Shown in pieces: positions 25,907 through 35,804 of a stretch of 64,000 nt of DNA. Below the pieces are notes generated by a model, which was not told the origin of the DNA, made no database searches, and saw only the letters and a list, made by a program, of their open reading frames with translations. A program made the translations under genes and the position numbers. The stretch comes from Roseivirga misakiensis (GTDB lineage Bacteria > Bacteroidota > Bacteroidia > Cytophagales > Cyclobacteriaceae), in assembly GCF_001747105.1 (NCBI RefSeq), contig NZ_MDGQ01000005.1, forward strand, positions 2,480,001 to 2,544,000. The letters run 5' to 3'. Within the stretch, counting starts at the first letter, position 1. Each line of letters opens with the position of its first letter.

Positions 25907-26404
25907 TTATGATACTTTTTCTGATTGTTGGGTCAAGTGCTTTTTAATCCGGTTTATTCTAACACCGACATAACTTTCTGAAATTCCCACGATCTTGGCC
26001 ATCTCCTTATAACTGAATCCATCCAGCAATAAGAGGCATAAAGATCTATCTACGTTGTCCAGTCGGGCAATTTGCTCATAGAGCCAGCCAAGTCTTTCAT
26101 CCTTAAACTCTGATTGTTCGGTCAGAATGTGTGCTTTGGCTATGTCTTCTCTCCCTTCTTGGTACTTGCGTTCTTTACTGCTCCATTTTATAGCAGTGTT
26201 CAAGGCAATGCGGTACATCCAGGTGGAAACTGCGCAGTCGTTCCTGAATTTTGGGACAGATCGCCAAACTTGAACAGCAATCTCTTGAAAGAGATCTTCT
26301 TGATCTTCAAGGTTGGCTCCATAGGCTCGGACTACTTTAAAAAGTATGCCCTTGTGCTTTTGCAACCAGTCATTAAAGACTTCGTTTTGTTGTTGTTCTT
26401 TCAT
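25907..26404 (-). CDS. ECF RNA polymerase sigma factor
   Basis: Sigma-70 family ECF factor of 165 residues. Region 2 (about 15-85) contains 'D-L-F-Q-E-I-A-V-Q-V-W' and 'T-W-M-Y-R-I-A-L-N-T-A'. Region 4 (about 110-160) contains the HTH 'F-S-Y-K-E-M-A-K-I-V-G-I-S-E-S-Y-V'. It is the first gene of a tight pair with a four-helix membrane protein, a likely anti-sigma partner. The hydrolase gene further downstream is separated by 137 bp and may or may not be part of the unit. Confidence 0.92.
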   Translation of the reverse strand: MKEQQQNEVFNDWLQKHKGILFKVVRAYGANLEDQEDLFQEIAVQVWRSVPKFRNDCAVSTWMYRIALNTAIKWSSKERKYQEGREDIAKAHILTEQSEFKDERLGWLYEQIARLDNVDRSLCLLLLDGFSYKEMAKIVGISESYVGVRINRIKKHLTQQSEKVS

Positions 26405-26516
26405 TTAGCGAATTGTCAATAAGTTAGTACTTAGCCATTCACTATTTCTTACAGCATGTAGAAGTTTTTTTGAAAAAATAAATCAATCCGCTGACAATCA
26501 ATAGATTACACCCCAA

Positions 26517-27668
26517 CTAATTTACTTCGTATTGACTTTTTCTAGGGCAGCTATCGGCAAATCTTTGGAGGGAAAAGGCGGTTGGTATCGGTTTACCTTC
26601 TAGCAAATGATCTGAAATCAATCGACCTATGGCAGGTCCCATTTTAAAACCATGGCCCGATGAACCTGCCAACATCATTGCATTTTTTGTTCCCGGTATA
26701 CCGTCGATGATAAAGTCTCCATCTTGAGCGTTTTCATAGACACAGGTGTGATGTTTTAACACGTTGGCCTTGGCAAGTGCTGGAAATCGGTTAGCCAAAA
26801 TCTTTCGCATTTGCCTTAAAATTTCTTCGGTGATTCCTCTATCATCCTTAGTTGGGTCTAGTGCCCAAGTTCTTTCATCATAGGCAAATTTGAACCCTTC
26901 TTGAAAGTGATCGGGTATGCCGTAATACATCTGATCGGCACCTCTAAATTCTAACCAAATTGGAAGTGCTGCATATTGGGATGGCGCCTCAAAGTAGTAG
27001 ACTTCTTGTCGAGAAATATGGATATGTGCCTTTATGGCTGGAACAAGTTGAGATAGCCACGGTCCACAAGCGAGAACGGTATAGTCCGCGGACAACTCCT
27101 CTCCAGAATCAAGTATTACACCATTTACTCGACCTTCTGCTTTAGAAAGGGCAATTACATTTGCTTGAAGATACCTACCGCCAAGTTGCTCGAATTTACC
27201 TTTGACAACACCACATGCTCGATTTGCTTCTAGATATCCCGCCTCCCGCTCAATAAAGGCGCTAGTGATATCTGAAAAATTTATCTCTGGATACTTTTCT
27301 ACCAATCCAGTTATCGGAACTTGATTTAGGGAATAGCCTTTGGCCTTCATTAAAGGAACCGATAGATCGGCATAAGTGGCGGGAATACCTCGAAAAAGCC
27401 ACAAGGCTTCCTTTTGATGAAATAGACTTTCATTCCATCTTTCATCATAATCTTTCCAAAGTTTTAAAGACTCTTCGGTTAAGTTGGTGTAGTCGTTATT
27501 ACCGCCATAAGCTAAACGAATGATTCTACTTTTACCTCCACTACCTGCCCATGCATTTCCAGGTCCATTCTTATCGATCAAGGTAACATGACAACCCGAT
27601 TTTTGTAAATGATAAGCTGCCCAGCCACCCCAAGCACCAGCACCTACTACGATAATTCGTTTTGACAT
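26517..27668 (-). CDS. Monomeric sarcosine oxidase / N-methyltryptophan oxidase-like flavoenzyme
   Basis: FAD-dependent amine oxidase of 383 residues, cytoplasmic. The dinucleotide fold starts at once with 'V-V-G-A-G-A-W-G-G-W-A-A' (residues 6-17). The conserved 'K-S-R-I-I-R-L-A-Y-G' binding loop is near residue 46. Cys309 in 'H-H-T-C-V-Y' matches the position of the cysteine that binds FAD covalently in monomeric sarcosine oxidase, and 'D-G-D-F-I-I-D' follows as in that family. The reaction would be oxidation of a secondary amine with release of peroxide. The substrate (sarcosine, N-methyltryptophan, pipecolate or other) is not certain. Confidence 0.85.
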   Translation of the reverse strand: MSKRIIVVGAGAWGGWAAYHLQKSGCHVTLIDKNGPGNAWAGSGGKSRIIRLAYGGNNDYTNLTEESLKLWKDYDERWNESLFHQKEALWLFRGIPATYADLSVPLMKAKGYSLNQVPITGLVEKYPEINFSDITSAFIEREAGYLEANRACGVVKGKFEQLGGRYLQANVIALSKAEGRVNGVILDSGEELSADYTVLACGPWLSQLVPAIKAHIHISRQEVYYFEAPSQYAALPIWLEFRGADQMYYGIPDHFQEGFKFAYDERTWALDPTKDDRGITEEILRQMRKILANRFPALAKANVLKHHTCVYENAQDGDFIIDGIPGTKNAMMLAGSSGHGFKMGPAIGRLISDHLLEGKPIPTAFSLQRFADSCPRKSQYEVN

Positions 27669-27747
27669 ATTCCTTTTCCTTGCTCAATGAATTTATACAA
27701 TCTATCCATTAACTTAAAGGCACGAGCAGTTCATTTAATTTAAGCCC

Positions 27748-29238
27748 ATGGGAAAACTCTTACATCTGGAAAATGACTTACAGGAATTATTCGTCGATTT
27801 ACATGCCTCTGGCCTTTGGGCTGATGGAAAGGAAATTTCTGATGCCATAACCTTTACGGCTCCAGAAGAAATTCTTGCAAAGTACAGATCAGAAAATGAT
27901 AAGGAGGGTTTTGATATCAAAGCATTTTTCGAGCGTTATTTCAGTAAGGCACCCACCAGAGAAATAGACTATAAAAGTGATACCACGGCTCCCGTAGAAG
28001 ATCATATTCAAAAGCTTTGGGAAGTTCTCTCTCGAACACCAGAGGCTTCGGATTTTCATTCTTCCCTTGTACAATTACCACACCCCTACATAGTACCAGG
28101 TGGCAGGTTCAACGAAATATATTATTGGGACAGTTATTTCACCATGTTGGGTTTGGCTGTGAGTGGAAAGGTAGATATGATAGAAGCGATGGTTAAGAAC
28201 TTCGCTTATATGATCGATGAGTTCGGTTTTATCCCAAATGGTAATAGAAGTTATTACCTAGGCCGATCGCAACCTCCTTTTTTCGCCCCTATGGTGGCCT
28301 TATTGGCCGAAGAGAAAGGCGACGAAGTGCTAGCCACTTTTCTACCTGCCTTAATTAAAGAACACGATTTTTGGATGGCTGGTGCCGACCAAGTCACTGA
28401 TGGAAAACCGGCCTTTAAACGAGTTGTTCGCATGCCTGATAGCAGCCTGCTAAATAGGCATTTCGACAATATTCCCAATCCAAGAGCTGAAATGTTTTCT
28501 GATGATGTTGAGTTGATCGAATCTAAAGGAGATGCTGGTAAAAAGACATTGCTGGATATTAGAGCTGCCTGTGAATCTGGGTGGGATTTTAGCTCTCGTT
28601 GGTGCGAAAAACCAGAAAGTCTCGCGACTATCCGGACTACTGATTTGGTGCAAGTTGACTTGAATTGCCTACTATACTATTTGGAAAAACTCATTGCCAA
28701 AGCAAGTGACAATTCAAATCAACGCGGTCACTATTCTAAAATGGCAGATGATCGGAAGCAGGCTATTCTAAAGTATTTCTGGAATAGTACGACCTCCTAT
28801 TTTCATGATTTTAATTGGGTTGAAGGTCACCAGACCGCGTCAATTAACGCCGCTGCCTCCTACCCTCTTTTCTTTGAAATTTGCGACCAAGATCAAGCGG
28901 TAGCTGTAGCCAGTATAATGGAAAAGGAACTGTTAATGGATGGTGGCTTATTAACTACCAATTTTGAGTCGGGCCAACAGTGGGATGCACCTAATGGCTG
29001 GGCACCGCTGCAATGGATGGCCATAAAAGGTCTTCGTAATTATGGACAAAATGATCTGGCTGATCAGATTAAGAAGAACTGGGTAGCCTTGAATACAAAG
29101 GTTTTTCAAAACACTGGCAAGATGATGGAAAAATACAATGTAGTTGACACCAACTTACTTAGTGGTGGCGGTGAATACCCTGTTCAAGATGGTTTCGGTT
29201 GGACGAATGGGGTGCTCTTAAAGCTACTATCCGAATAG
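27748..29238 (+). CDS. Trehalase (GH37), cytoplasmic type
   Basis: Glycoside hydrolase family 37 enzyme of 496 residues that splits trehalose to two glucose units. Both family signatures are present: 'P-G-G-R-F-N-E-I-Y-Y-W-D-S-Y' (about residues 114-127) and 'Q-W-D-A-P-N-G-W-A-P' (about 411-420). The (alpha/alpha)6-barrel length is normal. There is no signal peptide, so it resembles TreF rather than periplasmic TreA. It faces the oxidase gene divergently and converges with the GH20 gene 8 bp away. It heads a run of sugar-degradation genes. Confidence 0.95.
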   Translation: MGKLLHLENDLQELFVDLHASGLWADGKEISDAITFTAPEEILAKYRSENDKEGFDIKAFFERYFSKAPTREIDYKSDTTAPVEDHIQKLWEVLSRTPEASDFHSSLVQLPHPYIVPGGRFNEIYYWDSYFTMLGLAVSGKVDMIEAMVKNFAYMIDEFGFIPNGNRSYYLGRSQPPFFAPMVALLAEEKGDEVLATFLPALIKEHDFWMAGADQVTDGKPAFKRVVRMPDSSLLNRHFDNIPNPRAEMFSDDVELIESKGDAGKKTLLDIRAACESGWDFSSRWCEKPESLATIRTTDLVQVDLNCLLYYLEKLIAKASDNSNQRGHYSKMADDRKQAILKYFWNSTTSYFHDFNWVEGHQTASINAAASYPLFFEICDQDQAVAVASIMEKELLMDGGLLTTNFESGQQWDAPNGWAPLQWMAIKGLRNYGQNDLADQIKKNWVALNTKVFQNTGKMMEKYNVVDTNLLSGGGEYPVQDGFGWTNGVLLKLLSE

Positions 29239-29245
29239 CCTTAGA

Positions 29246-30802
29246 TTACTTGTTCGGTCGATCATCCACATAGTCATACCCGTGAAGCTTATCGTCTTGC
29301 TCGGTGATACCGCTCAATTTAGATAGCACTTGATCTGTTGCTTCCAGTTTGGTCATAAATACATCAAACGCTTGCCTCTGATCATGACTCCAAATGCGTT
29401 CCATCATTACTGGCAGTCTCTTTCTCAAGCTCCTAAACTCTGAGGCTTGCGGTTGCTCCCATGCACACATTTGAGCTCCGACTATTTGGTTTGTTCTCTC
29501 TAATTGGATCGGTACGAAGGAAGGTGCCCGAGGGAACCAGTTTTCCCAACGCCAAACATTCCAATTGTAGATTGTTTCTGGTGCGAATTTCTTTCTGTTA
29601 ACAACATAGAGTGGTTTCCAAGAGGTGTTCACCACAGTGTAGCCGTCTCTGACCAGCTCATTCGGTAAATAGCGATTGGTTTCAAATTCATAGACTATGA
29701 TATCTTTCGGAATCTCGACTTCTCCGTCGGTTCTGAAGCCTTCCCAAACTGCCATTTGTTTACCATGCTTTTTGACGATATCGTTCATTCTAACTAGAAA
29801 GTGTCGATATAATTCGTGAACATCTTCTCCAAGGTTATTAGCCTTCATATAGGACTGAACATCAGGGTCGCTTTCCACTTTATGAAATATGGCTTCGTCT
29901 CCACCGATATGGAAGTAAGGCGTTGCCTTAAAAACGGGGATTAGCTCACCAATAATCTCATCCAGTGCCGTATAAACCTCTTCTTTACCCATATTAATTG
30001 TCCAAGGGTTTTCCTTGATGTCTTTTAGCGCAAATAATTCAGGATAAGCCTTCACAATAGCACTCGCATGACCTGGTATGTCAATTTCTGGTATGATTGT
30101 AATACCTCTTTTCTGAGAATATCGCTCCAATTCTTCTAAATCTTCAAATGTATAATGGCGATCAGGGGTTGAAAGATTCGGATATTTCTTCGAAGGCAAG
30201 GTGTATGATTGGTAATCAGTAAAGTGTAGATGGACATAGTTCGACTTGTAGAATGACGCCATATCAATTAAGCTCTTTAGATTTTCTACCGTGTGCCAGT
30301 TTCTGGCCAAATCGATCATTAAGCCTCTGTATTCTGAATCAGGTGTATCTTCTATGGTCATTACCGGAAATGCCAATTGACCTTCATCATCACTAGCGAT
30401 TTGTAAAAGCGTAGATCGTGCCATGGCCAATGCAGCATAACTACCTCCACTAACTTTGACTGTCTCAGATATCTCGATTTTATAGGTCTCAGGTGCTATT
30501 GAATCGTCTAGCGAAAAAACAATATCTGCTGAACTTCCTGCTGATTCGGCCATGGCTAAGGAATGACCAGAAACGGAAGCCAACTCTTCGACAAAAAGCT
30601 CAATTAAGGGTTTCAGTGCGTCGTCTGATGCAAAGACTTCGCTAGCATTTGAAAACCTGACCACCTGATTTACAGGAGTAAATGATTGTGGCATTGGTAC
30701 GGCATTCAATTCATATTCTCCTTCAATGTTGTGCAATGAGGTGGTCTTATCACATGAAAAAATTGCGAATACAAGTACGACGAGTAAAAATAAGTTTCTC
30801 AT
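29246..30802 (-). CDS. Beta-N-acetylhexosaminidase (GH20) lipoprotein
   Basis: Lipid-anchored glycosidase of 518 residues; the lipobox is F-S-C at Cys17. A GH20b-type N-terminal domain (about 30-140) precedes the TIM barrel, which starts with 'R-G-L-M-I-D-L-A-R-N-W'. The catalytic Asp-Glu pair is in 'H-I-G-G-D-E-A'. Enzymes of this family remove terminal GlcNAc or GalNAc from chitin oligosaccharides or glycans by substrate-assisted catalysis. It lies 7 bp downstream of the six-hairpin protein gene, so both are probably cotranscribed and act on glycans at the cell envelope. Confidence 0.93.
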   Translation of the reverse strand: MRNLFLLVVLVFAIFSCDKTTSLHNIEGEYELNAVPMPQSFTPVNQVVRFSNASEVFASDDALKPLIELFVEELASVSGHSLAMAESAGSSADIVFSLDDSIAPETYKIEISETVKVSGGSYAALAMARSTLLQIASDDEGQLAFPVMTIEDTPDSEYRGLMIDLARNWHTVENLKSLIDMASFYKSNYVHLHFTDYQSYTLPSKKYPNLSTPDRHYTFEDLEELERYSQKRGITIIPEIDIPGHASAIVKAYPELFALKDIKENPWTINMGKEEVYTALDEIIGELIPVFKATPYFHIGGDEAIFHKVESDPDVQSYMKANNLGEDVHELYRHFLVRMNDIVKKHGKQMAVWEGFRTDGEVEIPKDIIVYEFETNRYLPNELVRDGYTVVNTSWKPLYVVNRKKFAPETIYNWNVWRWENWFPRAPSFVPIQLERTNQIVGAQMCAWEQPQASEFRSLRKRLPVMMERIWSHDQRQAFDVFMTKLEATDQVLSKLSGITEQDDKLHGYDYVDDRPNK

Positions 30803-30809
30803 TATAGGT

Positions 30810-32849
30810 CTATTTGAATTTGAAGGACATTGCCTTACTAAGGTCAGTGCTTTGGTTCATAAGAATTTCGCCACTTTCATGATCAATGATTTTGATATTC
30901 GTCCTATCGCCATCTCTTTTCACTTCTAGATCGAAGTTTTTACCGAAGGCACGGATGCTTCGCAAAGCCATTTCATTCCATCCGTTTGGAAGTCTTGGTT
31001 GCAACTTAAAACTGTCAAACCCAGTAATTTTCATGCCGAACATGCCTTCAATAAACACACGGCAATACAATCCACTTTCTGCCGAAAGATGCGCCATGCT
31101 ACCTTCTGGAAAGGCTTCTACCACATAGGGCACTCTGTTCCCTAACAGCCTAGTATTGGAGAACTCTTGGAGCTTGCTTAAAGAGACATCTGTGGCACCA
31201 GAAAGGAATGTACCACGAAGGGCGTATAATGTACCGCGATCCCAGAAGATTTTGGTAACGGCTTCGTTATCGCTGTTCTTTTCAACGTGAACGCCATTTT
31301 CAGTCCACAATCGATCGAATAACGCCTCAATAGTAGCATCTTTTCGATCATTTATACCCACTACCAGTGGGAGACAAATCCAATGCCTCAGGTATTTATG
31401 TTCTTTGTAGTATTTATAAGTATCTAATCCCTCAACATTGGCCCCGAAGTAATTTTCAATGTTTTGCGCGAGCGTTTTCGCTTGTTTTCTATAAGTGTTA
31501 GATACCCTCTTTGGCTCTCCTAAGGCCTTTGCCAAGTCGGCGGCATGATCCAAAGCACCATAGTAGAGCGCTGCGGTCGATAAATTAGCGTCCCCTGTTT
31601 CAATTCTACCCTCCATTTCATCGGATTCCGACTTTACTACCCCTTCATCATTCAACTGGCGGCGGTTATATTCTAATGACCACTGAATCAGCGGCCATAT
31701 TTCTTTGGCCACAGCTTTATCTCCTAGTGCCAAGGCAAACTGACTCGCTCCATAAGCGATCATAGCGGCATCCCCTCTATCTAATGGTGATGGAGGTCTT
31801 TTATCTTCCACCTCAAACGCATATCTAATTTTAGTGTAGCTGTCATCGGTATCTGTTACAAAAGCTTTATAAGTGTTAATGGCGGATTCATTTCCGACAT
31901 CATACCCTAAAAATGGAAAAAATGGACTAACATATTCCGCCTGATCATTTGCCCAAATACCCACATAATATCGGCCACCACCGGGTGAGTGGATCAACCC
32001 CAACTTTGACTCAAAAATGCTTTCTGAAGCTCGGACTTTAGAAAATTCAAATAAGGTATTCAGCGTCTTATCAGGTGTTTCCAGTATAAGCGCATCAGAC
32101 ATCTGTTTCAAGAAAGCTTCTCTTTCTGCCAAAGCCTGTTCAGCTGTTTGACGAGGTAAAACTTCTGAAGCCATTTGCGCCATTATTTTGACGGCATACG
32201 AAAAGGATTCACCAGCGTTTAAGCTTACTTTTTCTGGCGCATCAGATTGAATAGTTGTGATAAATTCACCGCTTTCACCTCGGTCTGAATACTGCTTGGT
32301 CACATGACCGATATCTAAATCTAAGGTTTGAGAAGTTGTGTTGGTTAAAGTCAATTCTTCCACGAACATCCGCTCAGAGGATGAAGGAAATAGTTTCCGC
32401 GAAATAGAAATCCCCGATTTGGAAGGGTTGTGGTCGAAGCTAATCACCCCATCGATCGTGACTTTCTTCAATGTTCCTGGTACAATTCGTTTATCGCCTA
32501 AAAATACTTTTGGCAAAATGTCATCTTCATGAGTATCCTTTAAATATGCCCTGAAAACATACCACCCGGGATCAGTGGACTTAATGAATGGGTGTAACTG
32601 TGGGAAAAAGACTTGCCGACTCAAAGTAAGTATTCCATTTTCATCCACAGCATAGCTCACAATACCAGCGACCCTTTTACCCGCCATTTCTATATTGTCA
32701 CTATGTGGCAACTGATGATCGCTTTTTAACTCCCACGCTATGGCGTTGGTATTCTTTATTTTCCAATAGCCATTTCCAGTTTGTGCAAATGCATTAGATG
32801 AAAAAATAAAGGCAAGCGTAATGGCGATAAGTCTGATTTGAGTCATCAT
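30810..32849 (-). CDS. Exported (alpha/alpha)6-barrel glycosidase-like protein
   Basis: Secreted protein of 679 residues with signal peptide (about 1-23, ending A-F-A-Q). An N-terminal beta-sandwich (about 25-240) precedes a helical six-hairpin barrel (about 260-610), including 'Y-V-G-I-W-A-N-D-Q-A-E-Y' and 'W-P-L-I-Q-W-S-L-E-Y', then a small beta domain near 'L-Q-P-R-L-P-N-G-W-N'. This domain order is that of GH65/GH94/GH63-like enzymes. The catalytic residues cannot be fixed by eye, so the exact family is open. It is the first gene of the pair with the GH20 hexosaminidase. Confidence 0.72.
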   Translation of the reverse strand: MMTQIRLIAITLAFIFSSNAFAQTGNGYWKIKNTNAIAWELKSDHQLPHSDNIEMAGKRVAGIVSYAVDENGILTLSRQVFFPQLHPFIKSTDPGWYVFRAYLKDTHEDDILPKVFLGDKRIVPGTLKKVTIDGVISFDHNPSKSGISISRKLFPSSSERMFVEELTLTNTTSQTLDLDIGHVTKQYSDRGESGEFITTIQSDAPEKVSLNAGESFSYAVKIMAQMASEVLPRQTAEQALAEREAFLKQMSDALILETPDKTLNTLFEFSKVRASESIFESKLGLIHSPGGGRYYVGIWANDQAEYVSPFFPFLGYDVGNESAINTYKAFVTDTDDSYTKIRYAFEVEDKRPPSPLDRGDAAMIAYGASQFALALGDKAVAKEIWPLIQWSLEYNRRQLNDEGVVKSESDEMEGRIETGDANLSTAALYYGALDHAADLAKALGEPKRVSNTYRKQAKTLAQNIENYFGANVEGLDTYKYYKEHKYLRHWICLPLVVGINDRKDATIEALFDRLWTENGVHVEKNSDNEAVTKIFWDRGTLYALRGTFLSGATDVSLSKLQEFSNTRLLGNRVPYVVEAFPEGSMAHLSAESGLYCRVFIEGMFGMKITGFDSFKLQPRLPNGWNEMALRSIRAFGKNFDLEVKRDGDRTNIKIIDHESGEILMNQSTDLSKAMSFKFK

Positions 32850-33001
32850 AAAATCATGAACATTTGCCTTTAATTTAAGAACAAAATATCAAGCCCCAAT
32901 GCTGACTTATATGGCAGTCAGGTTTGTTCTAGTATCGATCATTGTTGACTTTTCGATAGACCTAGCTGATCAGTTTAAACATCTTCTTATTATATTCCGA
33001 A

Positions 33002-34663
33002 ATGTCAACATTAGACTTAGTTGTTTTCATCAGCTACTGCGCGATCATTATCGGCGTTGGATTATACATTTCTACTCGAAAGAGGAACATTGAAAAAACA
33101 TCGCAGGACTATTTCCTAGCTGGTAAATCATTGACTTGGTGGGCCATTGGTGCCTCTTTTATTGCCGCAAACATTTCTGCCGAACAGTTCATCGGTATGT
33201 CAGGTTCTGGTTTTGCTTTGGGCATAGCCATTTCGTCTTATGAATGGATGGGAGCATTAACGCTTTTACTTGTTGGTAAATTTTTGCTCCCAATCTTCAT
33301 TAAGAAGCAGATTTACACCATGCCTCAATTTCTAGCTGAGCGGTACAATAAAAACGTAAAAACAGTCATGGCTACTTTCTGGATTGGGGTTTACGTTTTT
33401 GTGAACTTGACCTCTGTTCTATACCTAGGTTCTCTTGCTATAGAAACAGTCATGGGTGTAGACCGGCTGACAGCTACGATAGCCTTAGCATTATTCGCAA
33501 TGGGTTACTCTATTTATGGAGGTTTATCGGCGGTAGCTTGGACGGATGTTATCCAGGTGATCGTTTTGGTGATAGGAGGTTTGGCAACTACCTACCTCGC
33601 GCTCGATCAAGTTGGAGACGGTGCTGGCGCTATTGAGGGTTTTCAAACGCTTATGGCAGAAACTTCAAGCCATTTTGATTCCATTTTAGATAGAAGCCAC
33701 CCGTACTTCAAAGACCTTCCTGGTTGGGGCGTTATCATTGGTGGAATGTGGATCGCCAATATCAGCTATTGGGGCTTAAACCAATATATTGTTCAAAGAG
33801 CACTTGCTGCAAAATCATTAAAAGACGCACAATTGGGGGTTATGTTTGCCGGCTATTTAAAGTTACTTATGCCTTTAATAGTTGTGGTGCCGGGTATTGC
33901 AGCCTACTATCTCGTTCAAAAAGAAGGGCTAGTAGATGTTGGCAATATGCAAATTGCGAGTGATGCCTTTAATTCGCTTGGAGATGAAAGCATTACGAAG
34001 GTGATGGTAGATCCTGATTTAATGGAAGTGAAAAAAGATAAGGCCTACCCTGCTCTTTTAGGCTTTCTGCCTTCTGGGTTTAAGGGAATAGCGTTTGCTG
34101 CACTTGTTGCAGCTATCATATCCTCTTTAGCTTCTATGGCCAATAGTACCGCCACCATTTTCACAATGGATATCTACAAAGAGTATATTGGTAAGAATGC
34201 CTCTGAAACTAAGTTGGTAAAAGTGGGTCGATTGGCCGCTTTGATCGGCTTTGTTCTCGCTGTGCTGGTTTCTCCCCTTTTGAGCGAATTAGATCAAGCT
34301 TTCCAATATATACAGGAGTACACGGGATTTGTAACCCCTGGCGTGGTGGCTATTTTCTTGCTAGGTATGTTTTGGAAAAAGACAACACCAAACGCGGCCT
34401 TGGTCGGAGGGCTTGCCACGTTTATCGCGTCGATTCTCTTTAAGCAATTTATGGATCATGTTCCATTCTTAGATCGAATGGGATACGTATTCTTGATTTG
34501 TTGCGTCTTGATGATTGTAACCTCACTACTTGAAGGTAAAGGGCAACCATCTTCGAAGGCATTGACAATTGGCAATTTTAATTTTAAGACTAGTCCCGCT
34601 TTTAATATTGGAGCCGTGGGGATCTGCATTATACTAACCGTTTTATACATCGTATTTCAATGA
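33002..34663 (+). CDS. Sodium:solute symporter, SGLT type
   Basis: Polytopic inner-membrane symporter of 553 residues (SSS family) with about 14 helices. Diagnostic parts are 'D-Y-F-L-A-G-K-S-L-T-W-W-A-I-G', 'S-A-E-Q-F-I-G-M-S-G-S-G', 'Y-S-I-Y-G-G-L-S-A-V-A-W-T-D-V-I-Q' and 'A-A-L-V-A-A-I-I-S-S-L-A-S-M-A-N-S' (sodium site). The similarity is closest in style to the sodium/sugar members. The stop overlaps the galK start (ATGA), so a galactose-type hexose is a plausible substrate. It is divergent from the glycosidase operon. Confidence 0.92.
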   Translation: MSTLDLVVFISYCAIIIGVGLYISTRKRNIEKTSQDYFLAGKSLTWWAIGASFIAANISAEQFIGMSGSGFALGIAISSYEWMGALTLLLVGKFLLPIFIKKQIYTMPQFLAERYNKNVKTVMATFWIGVYVFVNLTSVLYLGSLAIETVMGVDRLTATIALALFAMGYSIYGGLSAVAWTDVIQVIVLVIGGLATTYLALDQVGDGAGAIEGFQTLMAETSSHFDSILDRSHPYFKDLPGWGVIIGGMWIANISYWGLNQYIVQRALAAKSLKDAQLGVMFAGYLKLLMPLIVVVPGIAAYYLVQKEGLVDVGNMQIASDAFNSLGDESITKVMVDPDLMEVKKDKAYPALLGFLPSGFKGIAFAALVAAIISSLASMANSTATIFTMDIYKEYIGKNASETKLVKVGRLAALIGFVLAVLVSPLLSELDQAFQYIQEYTGFVTPGVVAIFLLGMFWKKTTPNAALVGGLATFIASILFKQFMDHVPFLDRMGYVFLICCVLMIVTSLLEGKGQPSSKALTIGNFNFKTSPAFNIGAVGICIILTVLYIVFQ

Positions 34664-35802
34664 CGAGCCTCCGATCGATCGCGCAAGAATTTGGCAAATT
34701 ATCAGCTGCTACACCCCGATACTTTCGTTCACCTGGTAGAATTAATGTAATTGGTGATCATACTGATTACAACATGGGGTTGGTGCTACCTGCCGCAATT
34801 GATAAGTATGTAACCATAGCCATTGCTCAAAATAATGATGGCTTAATACGAGTGAAAGCCTTAGATATAGATGAGGAGATCTCTATTGAGCTTTCTGGGA
34901 GTAAAAGCGATCCAAAAGAGCATTGGTCAAGCTACTTTATCGGGGTATGCGAAATACTCCTTGAGAAAGGGGTTCAAGTTACTGGGGTCGATTGCACTTT
35001 TTCTAGTAACATACCTATAGGAGCGGGTCTCTCTTCTTCCGCAGCGATTTGCTGTTGTTTCGCCTTTGGGCTTAATGAATTGTTCAATGGTGGATTGAGT
35101 CGGCAAGAACTGGTATTGGTGGCTCAGCAAACTGAACATGAATATGTAGGCCTTCAGTGCGGTACTATGGATCAATCGGCAAGTTTACTGGGCAAAAAAG
35201 ATCAAGTCTTGAAAATAGACTGCCGATCACAAGAGGTTTCATATGCTTCGCTGGCTTTGGGAGACTACTCATTCATTGTCTGCGATTCTCAAGTTAAACA
35301 CTCTCTTGCTTCTTCTGGATACAACAATCGGAAGAATGATTGTATTAAAGCGGCCGAGTCTTTTGGTGTCAAAAGTGTTAGAGAAATTAGTTCTGCGATG
35401 TTAAAAGAGAAGAAGGACTTAAACCCAATCATAAGACAAAGGCTCAATTTTGTAATCGAAGAGAATGATCGGGTGGAAAAAGTCAGCAGACTTTTAGAAG
35501 AAGGTAATCTAAGTGAAGTCGGGCAATTGATATATGCTTCACATGAAGGACTAAAAAACCAGTACGAAGTCAGTTGTCAAGAATTGGACTTCTTGGTGGA
35601 TACTACTCACCAGATGCCTTATATCCTCGGTGCTAGACTAATGGGTGGTGGTTTTGGTGGTTGTACAATCAACCTACTTGAGACAAAGCAGATAGCCGAA
35701 TTCAAAAGCACAATCTCTAGGAGATACGAAGAGGCTTTTGGGATATCGCCAAGGTTCTTTGATGTTAATATAGTGAACGGTACAGAGGAGCTATTTGCCT
35801 GA
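34660..35802 (+). CDS. galK: Galactokinase
   Basis: GHMP-family kinase of 380 residues that makes galactose 1-phosphate. The galactokinase signature 'G-R-I-N-V-I-G-D-H-T-D-Y-N' (about residues 26-38, with Asp for the commoner Glu) and the phosphate loop 'P-I-G-A-G-L-S-S-S-A-A' (about 115-125) are both intact. A 'M-G-G-G-F-G-G-C' motif is near residue 327. Its ATG overlaps the symporter stop by 4 bp. No galT, galE or galM is present in the window, so the rest of the Leloir pathway must be elsewhere or the substrate is another sugar. Confidence 0.93.
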   Translation: MTSLRSIAQEFGKLSAATPRYFRSPGRINVIGDHTDYNMGLVLPAAIDKYVTIAIAQNNDGLIRVKALDIDEEISIELSGSKSDPKEHWSSYFIGVCEILLEKGVQVTGVDCTFSSNIPIGAGLSSSAAICCCFAFGLNELFNGGLSRQELVLVAQQTEHEYVGLQCGTMDQSASLLGKKDQVLKIDCRSQEVSYASLALGDYSFIVCDSQVKHSLASSGYNNRKNDCIKAAESFGVKSVREISSAMLKEKKDLNPIIRQRLNFVIEENDRVEKVSRLLEEGNLSEVGQLIYASHEGLKNQYEVSCQELDFLVDTTHQMPYILGARLMGGGFGGCTINLLETKQIAEFKSTISRRYEEAFGISPRFFDVNIVNGTEELFA

Positions 35803-35804
35803 AA

